DNA of 64,000 bases from Anaerolineae bacterium (GTDB taxonomy: Bacteria > Chloroflexota > Anaerolineae > Promineifilales > Promineifilaceae), in the NCBI GenBank assembly GCA_023382655.1, contig JAHDWK010000016.1:62001-126000 (forward strand), written 5' to 3'. Each line of letters begins with the position of its first letter. The first letter of the stretch is position 1. The notes beneath the pieces were generated by a model that saw nothing but the letters and a program-made list of their open reading frames with translations, made no database searches and had not been told where the DNA came from. The position numbers and the translations under genes were made by a program. Of this stretch, positions 29,153 to 37,146 are shown in pieces.

Positions 29153-29596
29153 TAATCATCCCAACCTTTTCCATAATCTCGCAGCGGATAAGTTCGCCAC
29201 AAGTCACGTAACCAGTCACGGCCGTGATGCGCCACATACCAATGCACACTACTCTCCGCCCACTCATATGGGACTCTGCCAACCCGTGTTTGACCGGATT
29301 GTAATGGATGCAATTCAGGGTGGTGCAATAATGCGCTTCGGAGCGGATGGCCCGGTCGGTAAAACGATACCACACTTTACGCCCAGACACGCCATTTCGC
29401 GGTTCCAGGTCACGGCCGTTGGCCCGTGAACTCTCTTGAAACAATGATGTGCATGTTCATAACAGGCAGCGGTCAACAAATAATACTCTCGATCTTGAAC
29501 AGGGTGTGGTGGTTCGTGTGGTGGATAGCCTCGCGCTCCCCGCTCCTGTACTAATTTCCGCCGCTCCTCTGGCGTCAACTTGCGATACTCATACAT
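29152..29596 (-). pseudogene. Decayed REP-associated tyrosine transposase (RAYT)
   Basis: The N-terminal frame (from ATG 29596) reads EYRKLTPEERRKLVQERG and YYLLTAACYEH, as in a RAYT (TnpA_REP, Y1 transposase-like) subfamily I recognise. Conserved later blocks appear in other frames: HGPTAVTWNRE in the first, GRKVWYRFTDRAIRSE and IHYNPVKHG in the second, and VPYEWAESSVHWYV with WLRDLWRTYPLRDYGKGWDD in the third. The central part that would carry the HUH metal motif is missing, and at least two frameshifts are needed, so it cannot be active. REP-like elements stand on both sides, the usual RAYT setting. Active relatives elsewhere in the genome would be expected to move these repeats. Confidence 0.8.
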
Positions 29597-29613
29597 ATCA
29601 CATCTATTGCCCC

Positions 29614-29670
29614 CGTTCGTAGTAGGCGATTTATCGCCTTCTGACGGCGATAAATCGCCTACTACGAACG
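29614..29670. repeat. REP-like nested palindrome, copy D
   Basis: CGTTCGTAGTAGGC and GCCTACTACGAACG form the outer arms; GGCGATTTATCGCC and GGCGATAAATCGCC form the inner palindromes. It lies 18 bp upstream of the RAYT remnant start and just after the DUF420 gene stop. Confidence 0.9.
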
Positions 29671-29682
29671 AAGAAGGGGGTG

Positions 29683-30168
29683 TTAACCATACGTCGGTGG
29701 GTTGGGGTTGTTGATGAACCAGAAGTAGTAGACCAGCAGCCCCAGGAATATGGTGAGCATATACAGGGCGTAGGAGACGCGCATGAACAGCTTGTAATTG
29801 TTGAACTTGAGGGCGTTAATCATCAGCCCGTTGGCGCGCAGGACGATAAACACCCCTAGAACAACGGCAAAAAAGCCCACAATGCCATGCAGGGTGGTGA
29901 CCAGATAAAAGGGTTCACCGAGTAAGTTCGGCACGCCGGGAGCCACAAAGTCGCGGTAGGGCAAAATCATCAGCCAGAGAACGAGGATGACGTTCAGGAT
30001 AACAGATGTGGTCTGCATCCAGCGGTGGGTCTGGTACTTTTGCCGCCGGGCCATGACCACGCCCACCGTCAGCGCCAGACCAATGAGGATCATCAATATC
30101 AGCGTCATATCGGCTGCCCAGTTAGCGGCCGTGCCCAGAAAGCCGGGTTTGTGCATCAATTCAGTCAT
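29683..30168 (-). CDS. DUF420 family membrane protein
   Basis: This 161-residue protein has four clear hydrophobic helices (about 22-40, 54-70, 88-110, 132-152). The motif THRWMQ lies after the first helix and TTLHG before the third, as in DUF420 (YozB-like) proteins, which are often found near cytochrome oxidase assembly genes. No such genes are present here. GGAGAGCAGGC precedes ATG 30168. It is the last gene after the amino-acid ABC transporter on the same strand, separated from it by a REP-like element, so a functional tie is doubtful. Confidence 0.75.
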   Translation of the reverse strand: MTELMHKPGFLGTAANWAADMTLILMILIGLALTVGVVMARRQKYQTHRWMQTTSVILNVILVLWLMILPYRDFVAPGVPNLLGEPFYLVTTLHGIVGFFAVVLGVFIVLRANGLMINALKFNNYKLFMRVSYALYMLTIFLGLLVYYFWFINNPNPPTYG

Positions 30169-30178
30169 GCCTGCTCTC

Positions 30179-30213
30179 CGTTTGTAGCAGGCGATAAATC
30201 GCCTACTACGAAC
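30179..30213. repeat. REP-like simple palindrome, copy E
   Basis: A short form: GTTTGTAGCAGG, then GGCGATAAATCGCC, then CCTACTACGAAC. It fills the gap between the ABC ATPase stop and the DUF420 ribosome site. Confidence 0.85.
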
Positions 30214-30954
30214 TTAGTGTGCGAGGATTTTGCTCAGGAACAATTTGGTGCGGTCGTGTTGGGGTTTGTCGAATAATACCTGTGGCGTGTCAATTTCAAT
30301 GACCTGGCCGTTGTCCATGAAGACCACACGCCGGGCGGCGGCGCGGGCGAAGCCCATTTCGTGGGTGACAACGACCATGGTCATGCCTTCTTCGGCCAAT
30401 TGCAGCATCACATCCAGCACTTCCTTGATCATCTCCGGGTCGAGGGCGCTGGTGGGTTCGTCAAAGAGCATGATTTTGGGCTGCATGGCTAACGCTCTGG
30501 CGATGGCCACGCGCTGCTGCTGCCCGCCAGATAGTTGGCGCGGGTAGGCGCTGGCTTTTTCGGGGATGCCCACATGCCGCAGTTGCTCCATGGCGATCTC
30601 ATTCGCTTCTTCTTTGCTGCGTTTGCGCACTTTGCGTTGGGCAATGGTCACATTTTCCAGCACGGTGAGGTGGGGGAACAGGTTGAACTGTTGGAAAACC
30701 ATACCTACTTCGGCGCGCACCTTGTTGATGTCGGTCTGTTTGTCTTCCAGATGCACGCCGTCTATGTAAACCGCGCCGCTGGTGGGGGTTTCCAGGTGGT
30801 TGATGCAGCGCAAGACGGTGCTTTTGCCGGAGCCGCTTGGTCCCACAACGACCACCACTTCGCCGCGTTTCACCTGCAAGTTGACCGCTTTGACGGCTTC
30901 GATGCTGCCAAAATACTTGTGTAAATTATCAATGATTATGATTTCGTCGTTCAT
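30214..30954 (-). CDS. glnQ: Polar amino-acid ABC transporter ATPase (GlnQ type)
   Basis: The 246-residue ATPase has Walker A GPSGSGKST, a Q-loop in VFQQFNLFP, signature LSGGQQQR, Walker B IMLFDEPTSALD and switch histidine in VVTHEMGF. It is the full length of the polar amino-acid importer class (GlnQ/HisP) and drives uptake together with the permease and binding protein encoded upstream. An AGGA ribosome site lies eight bases before ATG 30954. The 51-bp gap to the permease gene holds an ACCTGACAGGT stem-loop. Substrate is not decided by this subunit. Confidence 0.93.
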   Translation of the reverse strand: MNDEIIIIDNLHKYFGSIEAVKAVNLQVKRGEVVVVVGPSGSGKSTVLRCINHLETPTSGAVYIDGVHLEDKQTDINKVRAEVGMVFQQFNLFPHLTVLENVTIAQRKVRKRSKEEANEIAMEQLRHVGIPEKASAYPRQLSGGQQQRVAIARALAMQPKIMLFDEPTSALDPEMIKEVLDVMLQLAEEGMTMVVVTHEMGFARAAARRVVFMDNGQVIEIDTPQVLFDKPQHDRTKLFLSKILAH

Positions 30955-30966
30955 GGTGAATTCCTG

Positions 30967-31000
30967 AAACCTGACAGGTCTCCAAAGACCTGTCAGGTTT
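30967..31000. repeat. ACCTGACAGGT-family stem-loop, copy 3
   Basis: Perfect 15-bp arms (30967-30981 and 30986-31000) with a four-base loop, between the permease and ATPase genes of one operon. It could adjust the subunit ratio by stabilising or shortening the mRNA. Confidence 0.9.
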
Positions 31001-31005
31001 GTGCA

Positions 31006-31800
31006 TTAACCCCGGTCTTTGCCAATGCGTTGTTCATACCAGCGCAGCAGCAAACTGAGAATGATGGTCATGGCTAAGTAGAGAAAGGTGAGTACCAGAT
31101 AGGATTCGCGGAAGCGGAAGGTGCTGCCGGCGTGCAGCCGGGCCAGTTGGGTAATGTCACGCACGGCCAACACAGAGACGAGGGAGGAGTCTTTGAGCAT
31201 GGCGATGAAGTCGTTGCCCAAGGCGGGGGAGATGTTGCGGATGGCCTGGGGCAGGATGATGTAGCGCATGGATTGGGTATAGGTCATGCCCAGGGAGCGG
31301 GCGGCTTCCATCTGCCCTTTGGAGATGGATTCGATGCCGGCGCGGAAGATTTCGGCCAGGAAAGCGCCGTAGATGACGGCCAGGGCGATGATGGCGCGCG
31401 TATTGGGGGTGATAAACCGGTTGTCTACGCCGAGGGCGCCGGAAACGGGGGGAACGAGGACGAAGGCGACGGTGAAGATGAGGACGAGGGTGGGCACACC
31501 GCGAATGAATTCGATGTAGGTGATGGCGATGTTGCGCACGGCCGTGTTCCGGCTGATGCGTCCTAACCCGGCCAATAAGCCCAACACCAGGGCGATGGCA
31601 AAGGCAGTGATGGTGGTGTACAGCGTCACCTGGATACCGGGGATAATAAATTGGAAGGCGTTGCTGTAGGCGGGGTTGCGGATAATCAGGATGCCCATCA
31701 AGGCTAGAAAGGTAAAAATTGCTACCAGCCACCAGGGGAATTCCCGCCAACTATTTTGCCAGCTACTATCAGGGGTTGCTTGAATTTCCGGGCCTGTCAT
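31006..31800 (-). CDS. Polar amino-acid ABC transporter permease
   Basis: This 264-residue inner-membrane permease has an N-terminal helix (about 23-42) and further helices at about 55-75, 95-115, 135-155, 185-205 and 235-255. It has the coupling-loop EAA-type motif RAGIESISKGQMEAARSLG. Family HisM/GlnP. AGGAGGAG precedes ATG 31800 by two bases or so. It lies 245 bp after the binding-protein gene, with a terminator-like hairpin between, so distal genes may be expressed at a lower level than the binding protein. Confidence 0.93.
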   Translation of the reverse strand: MTGPEIQATPDSSWQNSWREFPWWLVAIFTFLALMGILIIRNPAYSNAFQFIIPGIQVTLYTTITAFAIALVLGLLAGLGRISRNTAVRNIAITYIEFIRGVPTLVLIFTVAFVLVPPVSGALGVDNRFITPNTRAIIALAVIYGAFLAEIFRAGIESISKGQMEAARSLGMTYTQSMRYIILPQAIRNISPALGNDFIAMLKDSSLVSVLAVRDITQLARLHAGSTFRFRESYLVLTFLYLAMTIILSLLLRWYEQRIGKDRG

Positions 31801-31973
31801 TTCTCCTCCTTAAATTTCAACGCAAAGGGGCAAAGAGGCCAAAGGGTCAAAGACAAAGAAGAAAAGGGAAATTTACTCTGTTTGTGGGGTCTCTTTCTGC
31901 TGTGCCCTGGGCCTGCCATCTCCTGTTTGATCGGGGTTCGTGGGCAAGATGATAACGTAATTTTGTCGGGAAA

Positions 31974-32042
31974 CAAAAAAGCGCCAGAGGCATCCCTCTG
32001 GCGCTTGCATTTTCCCGGAAACTCCAGGTTTCCGGGAAAATG
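31974..32042 (-). terminator. Two hairpins, terminator after the binding-protein gene
   Basis: On the minus strand, CATTTTCCCGGAAAC/GTTTCCGGGAAAATG (32042-32008, 15-bp arms) is followed by GCGCCAGAGG/CCTCTGGCGC (32004-31981) and TTTTTTG. The second is a standard rho-independent terminator that could allow partial read-through into the permease. The remaining 31801-31973 holds an A/G-rich stretch with CAAAG repeats and nothing else recognised. Confidence 0.85.
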
Positions 32043-32045
32043 TCC

Positions 32046-33683
32046 TTATTCCAAATCGTCATAGGTGATTGTAAAAGCCGGGCCGAAGAAGCGTTCATTG
32101 ATCTCGGCCAGGAAGCCACTGTCAATCATAGCGCGCAGGGCCAGATTGACCGCTTCTACCAGGTCGCTGCCTTTGGGGTAGATGAAACCCAGTTGGTCGC
32201 TGGAGAGGGAATCGCCTATCAGTTTGAGACTGTCGGCGTTTTCACCCTGGTAGCCCAGCCCGGATATTTCATCAATGATGACGGCGTCAATGTCGCCAGC
32301 GATAAGGGCTTGCACGGCAAAGGGGAACTGCTCAAAGGCCTGGATGCGGTCGGCAGGCAGATATTCCAGCGCCGTTTCGTAGTTGGTGGTGCCGGTTTGG
32401 GTACCCAGGATCAAGCCGGTGTCGTTGACGATGTCTTCGATGCCGGTGATGCGGTCTTCGTCCAGACGTACCAGCAGGCGCTGCTCGATGCTGATGTAGC
32501 CGTCGGAGAAGTCCACAATTTCGGCGCGCTCTTCGGTGATGGTAATGCCGTCGGCGGCGGCGTCATACTGTCCATCGGCGACGGCCTGGATCATACCTTC
32601 CCAACCGGCTTCCACATAGACGGGGGTGCAGTTGAGCAAACGGCAAATTTCGTCCCACACTTCATAATCCCAACCGGCCGGTTCACCCGTTTCCGGGTCA
32701 ATGTAGTTGAAGGGCAAATAGGCGTTTTCCACGGCGATGGTGACTTCACGGCCGTCTAAATCCGGCAGCGCCCCCTCTGTCTCTTCTTCCGGCGGGAACA
32801 GGTCGTCATAGGTAATGGTGAAGGAGGGGCCAAAGTAACGGCCGTTCACTTCCCCCAGAAAACCGCTGTTGGCCATTTCCCCCAGGGCGGTATTGACCGG
32901 CTCTACCAGGTCGCTGCCTTTGGGGTAAATGAAACCCAACTGGTCGCTGGAGAGGGAATCGCCCGCCAGTTTGAGCTGATCGGAATTTTCGCCCTGGTAG
33001 CCCAGACCGGAAATTTCATCAATGATGACGGCGTCAATGTCGCCGGCAATGAGTGCCTGCACGGCAAAGGGGAACTGCTCAAAGGCCTGGATGCGGTCGG
33101 CAGGCAGATATTCCAGCGCCGTTTCGTAGTTGGTGGTGCCGGTTTGGGTACCTAAAACCAGCGCCGTATCATTGACGATGTCTTCGATGCTGGTGATACG
33201 CTCTTCATCCAGGCGCACCAGCAGGCGCTGCTCGATGCTGATGTAACCCGCAGAGAAGTCCACAATTTCGGCGCGATCTTCGGTGATGGTGATGCCGTCG
33301 GCGGCGGCGTCATACTGTCCATCAGCGACGGCCTGAATCATACCTTCCCAACCGGCTTCCACGTAAATGGGGGTACAGTTGAGCAAACGGCAAATTTCGT
33401 CCCACACTTCATAATCCCAACCGGCCGGTTCGCCGGTGGTGGGATCAATGTAGTTGAAGGGCAAATAGGCGTTTTCCACGGCGATGGTAACTTCACGGCC
33501 ACCCAGGTCGGGCAGACCGCTGGTTTCTTCGGTGGCTGTCTCCTCACTGGTTGTTTCGGTGGTTGTTGTCTCTTCGGTCGTGGTTTCGGTGGGTTCGGCC
33601 GTATCCCCACCGCCACTGGTGCAGGCAGCCAACAACAGCGCCAGCAAAAGGGTCAACAACAAAATAAGGCGTTTTTGTTTCAT
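32046..33683 (-). CDS. Lipoprotein amino-acid-binding protein with two tandem SBP domains
   Basis: This 545-residue protein has a lipoprotein signal (lipobox LLAAC), a Thr/Glu-rich linker, and two complete periplasmic binding domains (SBP family 3), each beginning REVTIAVENAYLPFNYIDP. The copies repeat with a period of 747 bp (249 residues) and are nearly identical even in DNA; one stretch of about 90 bp (32311 and 33058 onward) matches base for base. The usual protein has one domain, so this is a recent internal duplication. It captures a polar amino acid for the adjacent permease. ATG 33683 has AAAGGAGA nine bases upstream and a near-consensus promoter beyond that. Confidence 0.92.
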   Translation of the reverse strand: MKQKRLILLLTLLLALLLAACTSGGGDTAEPTETTTEETTTTETTSEETATEETSGLPDLGGREVTIAVENAYLPFNYIDPTTGEPAGWDYEVWDEICRLLNCTPIYVEAGWEGMIQAVADGQYDAAADGITITEDRAEIVDFSAGYISIEQRLLVRLDEERITSIEDIVNDTALVLGTQTGTTNYETALEYLPADRIQAFEQFPFAVQALIAGDIDAVIIDEISGLGYQGENSDQLKLAGDSLSSDQLGFIYPKGSDLVEPVNTALGEMANSGFLGEVNGRYFGPSFTITYDDLFPPEEETEGALPDLDGREVTIAVENAYLPFNYIDPETGEPAGWDYEVWDEICRLLNCTPVYVEAGWEGMIQAVADGQYDAAADGITITEERAEIVDFSDGYISIEQRLLVRLDEDRITGIEDIVNDTGLILGTQTGTTNYETALEYLPADRIQAFEQFPFAVQALIAGDIDAVIIDEISGLGYQGENADSLKLIGDSLSSDQLGFIYPKGSDLVEAVNLALRAMIDSGFLAEINERFFGPAFTITYDDLE

Positions 33684-33730
33684 CTCTTTCGTCTCCTTTA
33701 TGACAAACAAAACTTGTAAAACGAGGGCAA

Positions 33731-33758
33731 ATTATGGCAGACCCTCAGGGTTTGTCAA
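33731..33758 (-). promoter_or_regulatory. Sigma-70-type promoter of the amino-acid transporter operon
   Basis: On the minus strand TTGACA (33758-33753) and CATAAT (33736-33731) are 16 bp apart and about 50 bp before the binding-protein start. The -35 matches consensus fully and the -10 at five of six positions. Confidence 0.7.
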
Positions 33759-33776
33759 ACCATCTGCGTTGGGCAA

Positions 33777-33835
33777 TGCCAGGCACAGGGCACAATCATT
33801 TAGTCAACCAGGATGGTTTTACCCTGTGCCTGGCA
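33777..33835. repeat. Inverted repeat overlapping the ribF 3' end
   Basis: TGCCAGGCACAGGG (33777-33790) and CCCTGTGCCTGGCA (33822-33835) are perfect 14-bp arms around a 31-base spacer. The right arm encodes the last residues of RibF (PGTG) and borders its stop codon; it could act as the operon terminator. Confidence 0.85.
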
Positions 33836-34760
33836 CTACAGGAAGGGTACGCACCTGGGCCACATCGGCCTGGATTTGGGTCTTTAATTCGTCCAGGCCG
33901 CTGAACTTCTTTTCCGGGCGGATACGCGCCAGAAATTCCAGGCAAAGTTCCTGATCATACAGGTCGTCATCAAAATCCAACAGGTGGGCTTCGACGGTGA
34001 GGTGGACGCCGTCTACGGTGGGACGTACGCCGACGTTGGTGGCGGCGCGGTAGGCGGCCGGCCCCACCCAGGCGGTGGTGGCATACACGCCGTTGGCGGG
34101 AATGACCTGTTCGGGCCAGTAGGCGGTGTTGGCGGTGGGGAAGCCGATGGTACGGCCGCGTTGATCACCCCGCACCACGATGCCCCGCAGGCGATACGGC
34201 CGTCCCAAACACCCATTCGCCGCTTCTATTTCCCCGGCCTGCAAGTGGCGGCGGATGCGGCTGCTGCTCACCCGTTCCCCTTGCCAGGTGACAATATCGT
34301 TGACCAGTTCCACCGTGTACCCTTTTTCCTGGCCCAGCGCCTGCAAAAAGGGCACATCCCCTTCACGCTGGTAGCCCAGAGCAAAATTGCCGCCCCATAG
34401 CTGGCGCATGTCCAGGTAGCGGCACAACTGCTCCACAAAATCGGCAGCGCGCGTGTGGCGTACCTCTTCGGTGAAGGGGTGGGTAATGACCACATCCACG
34501 CCACAATCAGCCAGCCAGTTCACCCGGTCGGCCAGGGTGGCAATGTAGTAAGGGCCGGTCAAATCACGCAGCACCCGCTGCGGATGGGGGAAAAATGTGA
34601 GTACGGCCGTGCGCATCTGCATCTCGTTGGCCGCCGTTACCATCCGTTTGAGGACGGTCTGGTGCCCCAGATGCACACCATCAAACGAGCCAATAGCGAC
34701 CAGGGTGGGCACGCCATTGGGCACTTCGGAAAGCTGGTTGACGGTAATAAAATCACTCAT
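33819..34760 (-). CDS. ribF: Bifunctional riboflavin kinase / FAD synthetase
   Basis: The 313-residue protein makes FMN and FAD from riboflavin. The FAD synthetase half has IGSFDGVHLGHQ and SSSRIRRHL; the riboflavin kinase half has GRTIGFPTAN and the glutamate in VEAHLLDFD. I chose ATG 34760 (SDFITVNQ) by family fit; a longer in-frame start at 34817 would overlap truB and has no ribosome site. It is last in the nusA-infB operon, 23 bp after truB, a common arrangement. The C-terminus runs into an inverted repeat. Confidence 0.95.
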   Translation of the reverse strand: MSDFITVNQLSEVPNGVPTLVAIGSFDGVHLGHQTVLKRMVTAANEMQMRTAVLTFFPHPQRVLRDLTGPYYIATLADRVNWLADCGVDVVITHPFTEEVRHTRAADFVEQLCRYLDMRQLWGGNFALGYQREGDVPFLQALGQEKGYTVELVNDIVTWQGERVSSSRIRRHLQAGEIEAANGCLGRPYRLRGIVVRGDQRGRTIGFPTANTAYWPEQVIPANGVYATTAWVGPAAYRAATNVGVRPTVDGVHLTVEAHLLDFDDDLYDQELCLEFLARIRPEKKFSGLDELKTQIQADVAQVRTLPVVPGTG

Positions 34761-34783
34761 AGTAGTTGCGTATTTTACCAGTT

Positions 34784-35665
34784 TCAAGCAGGATGAAACA
34801 TTTTGTGTGGTTGCCACTCCTGTGTTTCTTGTAATTGCACGATACCCATAAACAAGTTTTCAGGTGCATAGGCGCGCGCCAATTTTGCCTGGGCGTGTGC
34901 TGGCTGCCAGGGGACGGTTTGTCCTTGCCTCAAATGGGCGGCTTCTGTTTCAGTGAAGGCGACGGCAGGTAGGTGATGCACGGCCGTGTCTAGTGGCAGT
35001 GTATGGGTGTTCAGGTGTTCAGGTGTTAAGGTGTCCAGGGGCACGGCCGTGTCTAACGTGAATTCGCCGACGGCCGTGCGCCGCAGCGCGGCCACATGGC
35101 CGCCGCAGCCCAACCGCTCCCCCAGATCATGCGCCAGCGAGCGGATATAAGTGCCCGATGAGCAAATAATACGCAGTGTTAAAAACGGCAGGTCAAACGC
35201 CAGTTGTTCCAGTTCATAAATGGTGACGGCGCGGGCTTTTACTTCCACCTGTACTCCCTGGCGCGCCAGTTTATAGAGTGGTTGCCCCTCTTTTTTTAGA
35301 GCGGAATAGATGGGTGGCCTCTGTTGGATGGGGCCACGAAATTGGGCCAGGGCGGGGGGAAGGTCGTCGGTGGTGAAGCGGCACGGCCGTTCGGCCACCA
35401 CCTCGCCATCAGCGTCATACGTATCCGTACTTTGCCCCAGGCGAATCACCACTTCATACGTCTTGGGCTGCCCCATCATATATTCTACCAACCGGGTAGC
35501 CCGCCCCAGGCACACCAGCAGCACCCCGGTTGCCAATGGGTCCAGCGTACCGGCGTGGCCCACCCGGCGCAGTCCGGCTACCCGCCGCACCCGGTTCACC
35601 ACATCATGCGAGGTTATGCCGGCAGGTTTGTCAATGTTGAGGATGCCTTCGGGGAGGGGGGGCAT
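34784..35665 (-). CDS. truB: tRNA pseudouridine-55 synthase
   Basis: The 293-residue protein isomerises U55 in the tRNA T-loop. The catalytic aspartate is in GHAGTLDPLATGVL. The opening ILNIDKPAGITSHDVV and the later CSSGTYIRSLAHDLG are standard TruB blocks, and a short C-terminal region resembles a PUA remnant. It follows nrnA by 49 bp, with an inverted repeat between, and precedes ribF. The ribosome site is not obvious. Confidence 0.95.
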   Translation of the reverse strand: MPPLPEGILNIDKPAGITSHDVVNRVRRVAGLRRVGHAGTLDPLATGVLLVCLGRATRLVEYMMGQPKTYEVVIRLGQSTDTYDADGEVVAERPCRFTTDDLPPALAQFRGPIQQRPPIYSALKKEGQPLYKLARQGVQVEVKARAVTIYELEQLAFDLPFLTLRIICSSGTYIRSLAHDLGERLGCGGHVAALRRTAVGEFTLDTAVPLDTLTPEHLNTHTLPLDTAVHHLPAVAFTETEAAHLRQGQTVPWQPAHAQAKLARAYAPENLFMGIVQLQETQEWQPHKMFHPA

Positions 35666-35683
35666 AGGAGAGAGGGGGAGGTT

Positions 35684-35708
35684 GGGAGATTCAATCTCTT
35701 AATCTCCC
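35684..35708. repeat. GGGAGATT inverted repeat
   Basis: GGGAGATT (35684-35691) and AATCTCCC (35701-35708) pair across nine bases in the nrnA-truB gap. Longer relatives lie at 38972 and 56157. Confidence 0.6.
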
Positions 35709-35714
35709 CATTAC

Positions 35715-36749
35715 CTACGATTCTTTGCTCTGTTGGCGAATGGCGGCTTTGCAGGCGTTTACCACCATCTTTTCTGCTTCGGCCAGAGGGCCGGGCAGGG
35801 TGCAGCCAGCCGCCAGGGGATGTCCACCGCCGCCCAAATTTTGGGCAACCTCACCCACATTATAGGGTGGGCGGCAGCGCAGCCCTACGCGCACGTTGCC
35901 ATCGCCCATTTCGATGATGACCGCGCCTATAGCGGCTTCGTCTACATCGGCCAGGATGTTGCTGAGGCCGTTGGAACTGGAGCCGTTGTGCCCGGCGGCT
36001 TTGCGTTCCTGGTGGGTGATGGTTGTCCAGACCAGGCCATCTTCAAACTGCATATTGTTCAGGCCGGAGCGCCATAATTGGATGGTGGAGAACTCTTTCA
36101 GATTGAGCGCCTGGGTTGTGACCAGGGGTAAATCGGCGCCGGCGGCTACCAGGGCGGCGGCTATGTGCAGCGTTTCGGCGCTGGTGCCCACAGTCCGAAA
36201 GCCCATGGTATCTGTGACCAGACCGGTGAGCAGGCACAGCGCCAGCTCCGGGGTCATAGTCAGCCCCCAATCGGTGAACAAGTTGTAGAGGATTTCCGTG
36301 GTAGACACGGCCGTGTCCACTACCAGATTGATCTGCCCGAAGTAGGTATTGGTGGCGTGGTGATCAATGTTGATAACCGGTGGGTGGGGGAAGGGTAGCC
36401 CGGCAAATGATTGCCCCATCCGTTGTTCATCGCCGCAGTCTAACGCGATGATCAGGTCAACCAGGCCACGATACGGGGGGCGTTTGACCTGGGTGGCGCG
36501 GGGCAAAAAATGAAACCGCTCCGGTGTTTTGTCATCGCACAGCAACACGACTTTTTTGTCCCATTGGGAGAGCGCCAGGCTGACGGCCGTCAGCGAAGCC
36601 ACTGCGTCTCCATCTGGGCCGGTATGCACAATGGCTAAAATGTGATCGGCTGACTGAATGGCGCGACGAATTTCGGTGGCAATGGGAGCGTCAATTTCTT
36701 CGCTGTTCAGTGGCAAGGCTCTTTCCCTATGGCGATTCCGGCGCGTCAT
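35715..36749 (-). CDS. nrnA: DHH/DHHA1 phosphoesterase, oligoribonuclease/PAP phosphatase
   Basis: This 344-residue protein has the DHH motifs HTGPDGDAVAS, ALDCGDEQ and NIDHHATN, plus the DHHA1 motif LGGGGHPLAAG. Members degrade short RNAs and, in several bacteria, 3'-phosphoadenosine 5'-phosphate. It is in the expected place between rbfA and truB. ATG 36749 overlaps the end of rbfA by 23 bp, implying translational coupling. The first 15 residues are basic and may not all be used. Confidence 0.93.
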   Translation of the reverse strand: MTRRNRHRERALPLNSEEIDAPIATEIRRAIQSADHILAIVHTGPDGDAVASLTAVSLALSQWDKKVVLLCDDKTPERFHFLPRATQVKRPPYRGLVDLIIALDCGDEQRMGQSFAGLPFPHPPVINIDHHATNTYFGQINLVVDTAVSTTEILYNLFTDWGLTMTPELALCLLTGLVTDTMGFRTVGTSAETLHIAAALVAAGADLPLVTTQALNLKEFSTIQLWRSGLNNMQFEDGLVWTTITHQERKAAGHNGSSSNGLSNILADVDEAAIGAVIIEMGDGNVRVGLRCRPPYNVGEVAQNLGGGGHPLAAGCTLPGPLAEAEKMVVNACKAAIRQQSKES

Positions 36750-37101
36750 CCACGGCGGGCGGAATTTCTAACGTATTCAAAATATCTTCCACTTCCTGAA
36801 AATGGCGCAGGCGTGGATCCCAATGAAAATGGAGAAGGGGCGCTTTGCGCAGGTCCATGCGGCCGGCCACTTCATGCCGCAGATAACCGGCGGCTTTTGC
36901 CAATGCGGCCATCACCTCTTCCTGGCGTGACTCATCCCCCAGGGCATTGACATAAACATCGGCATGTTCCAATTCGCGGTCAATGGTCACTTCGGTGATG
37001 GTGACATCTTGCAAGCGCGGGTCGTTTAATCCGCGCAGGAAAATCTCGCTCAAAAGCTGCTGCATCTGTTCGGCGGTGCGTTGTTGGCGAATTTTACTCA
37101 T
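36727..37101 (-). CDS. rbfA: 30S ribosome-binding factor A
   Basis: The 124-residue protein has the RbfA KH-like fold: an initial helix with RTAEQMQQLLSEIFLRG, the strand block VTITEVTIDRELEHADVYV and the terminal LRHFQEVEDILNTLE. It matures the small subunit by binding near the 5' end of 16S rRNA. AGGG lies six bases before ATG 37101. It is 45 bp after infB in the usual order. Confidence 0.95.
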   Translation of the reverse strand: MSKIRQQRTAEQMQQLLSEIFLRGLNDPRLQDVTITEVTIDRELEHADVYVNALGDESRQEEVMAALAKAAGYLRHEVAGRMDLRKAPLLHFHWDPRLRHFQEVEDILNTLEIPPAVDDAPESP

Positions 37102-37146
37102 GATCTACCCTAAACAAACGGTGCGTAGGCTAACACGTACCATTGG

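Noticed and set aside
29152..29596. Functional RAYT transposase with programmed frameshifting
   Set aside because: The missing central region with the HUH motif cannot be restored by frameshifting alone.
31801..31973. Possible small gene between permease and binding-protein genes
   Set aside because: Short open frames there lack ribosome sites and family resemblance; the stretch is A/G-rich leader or repeat DNA.
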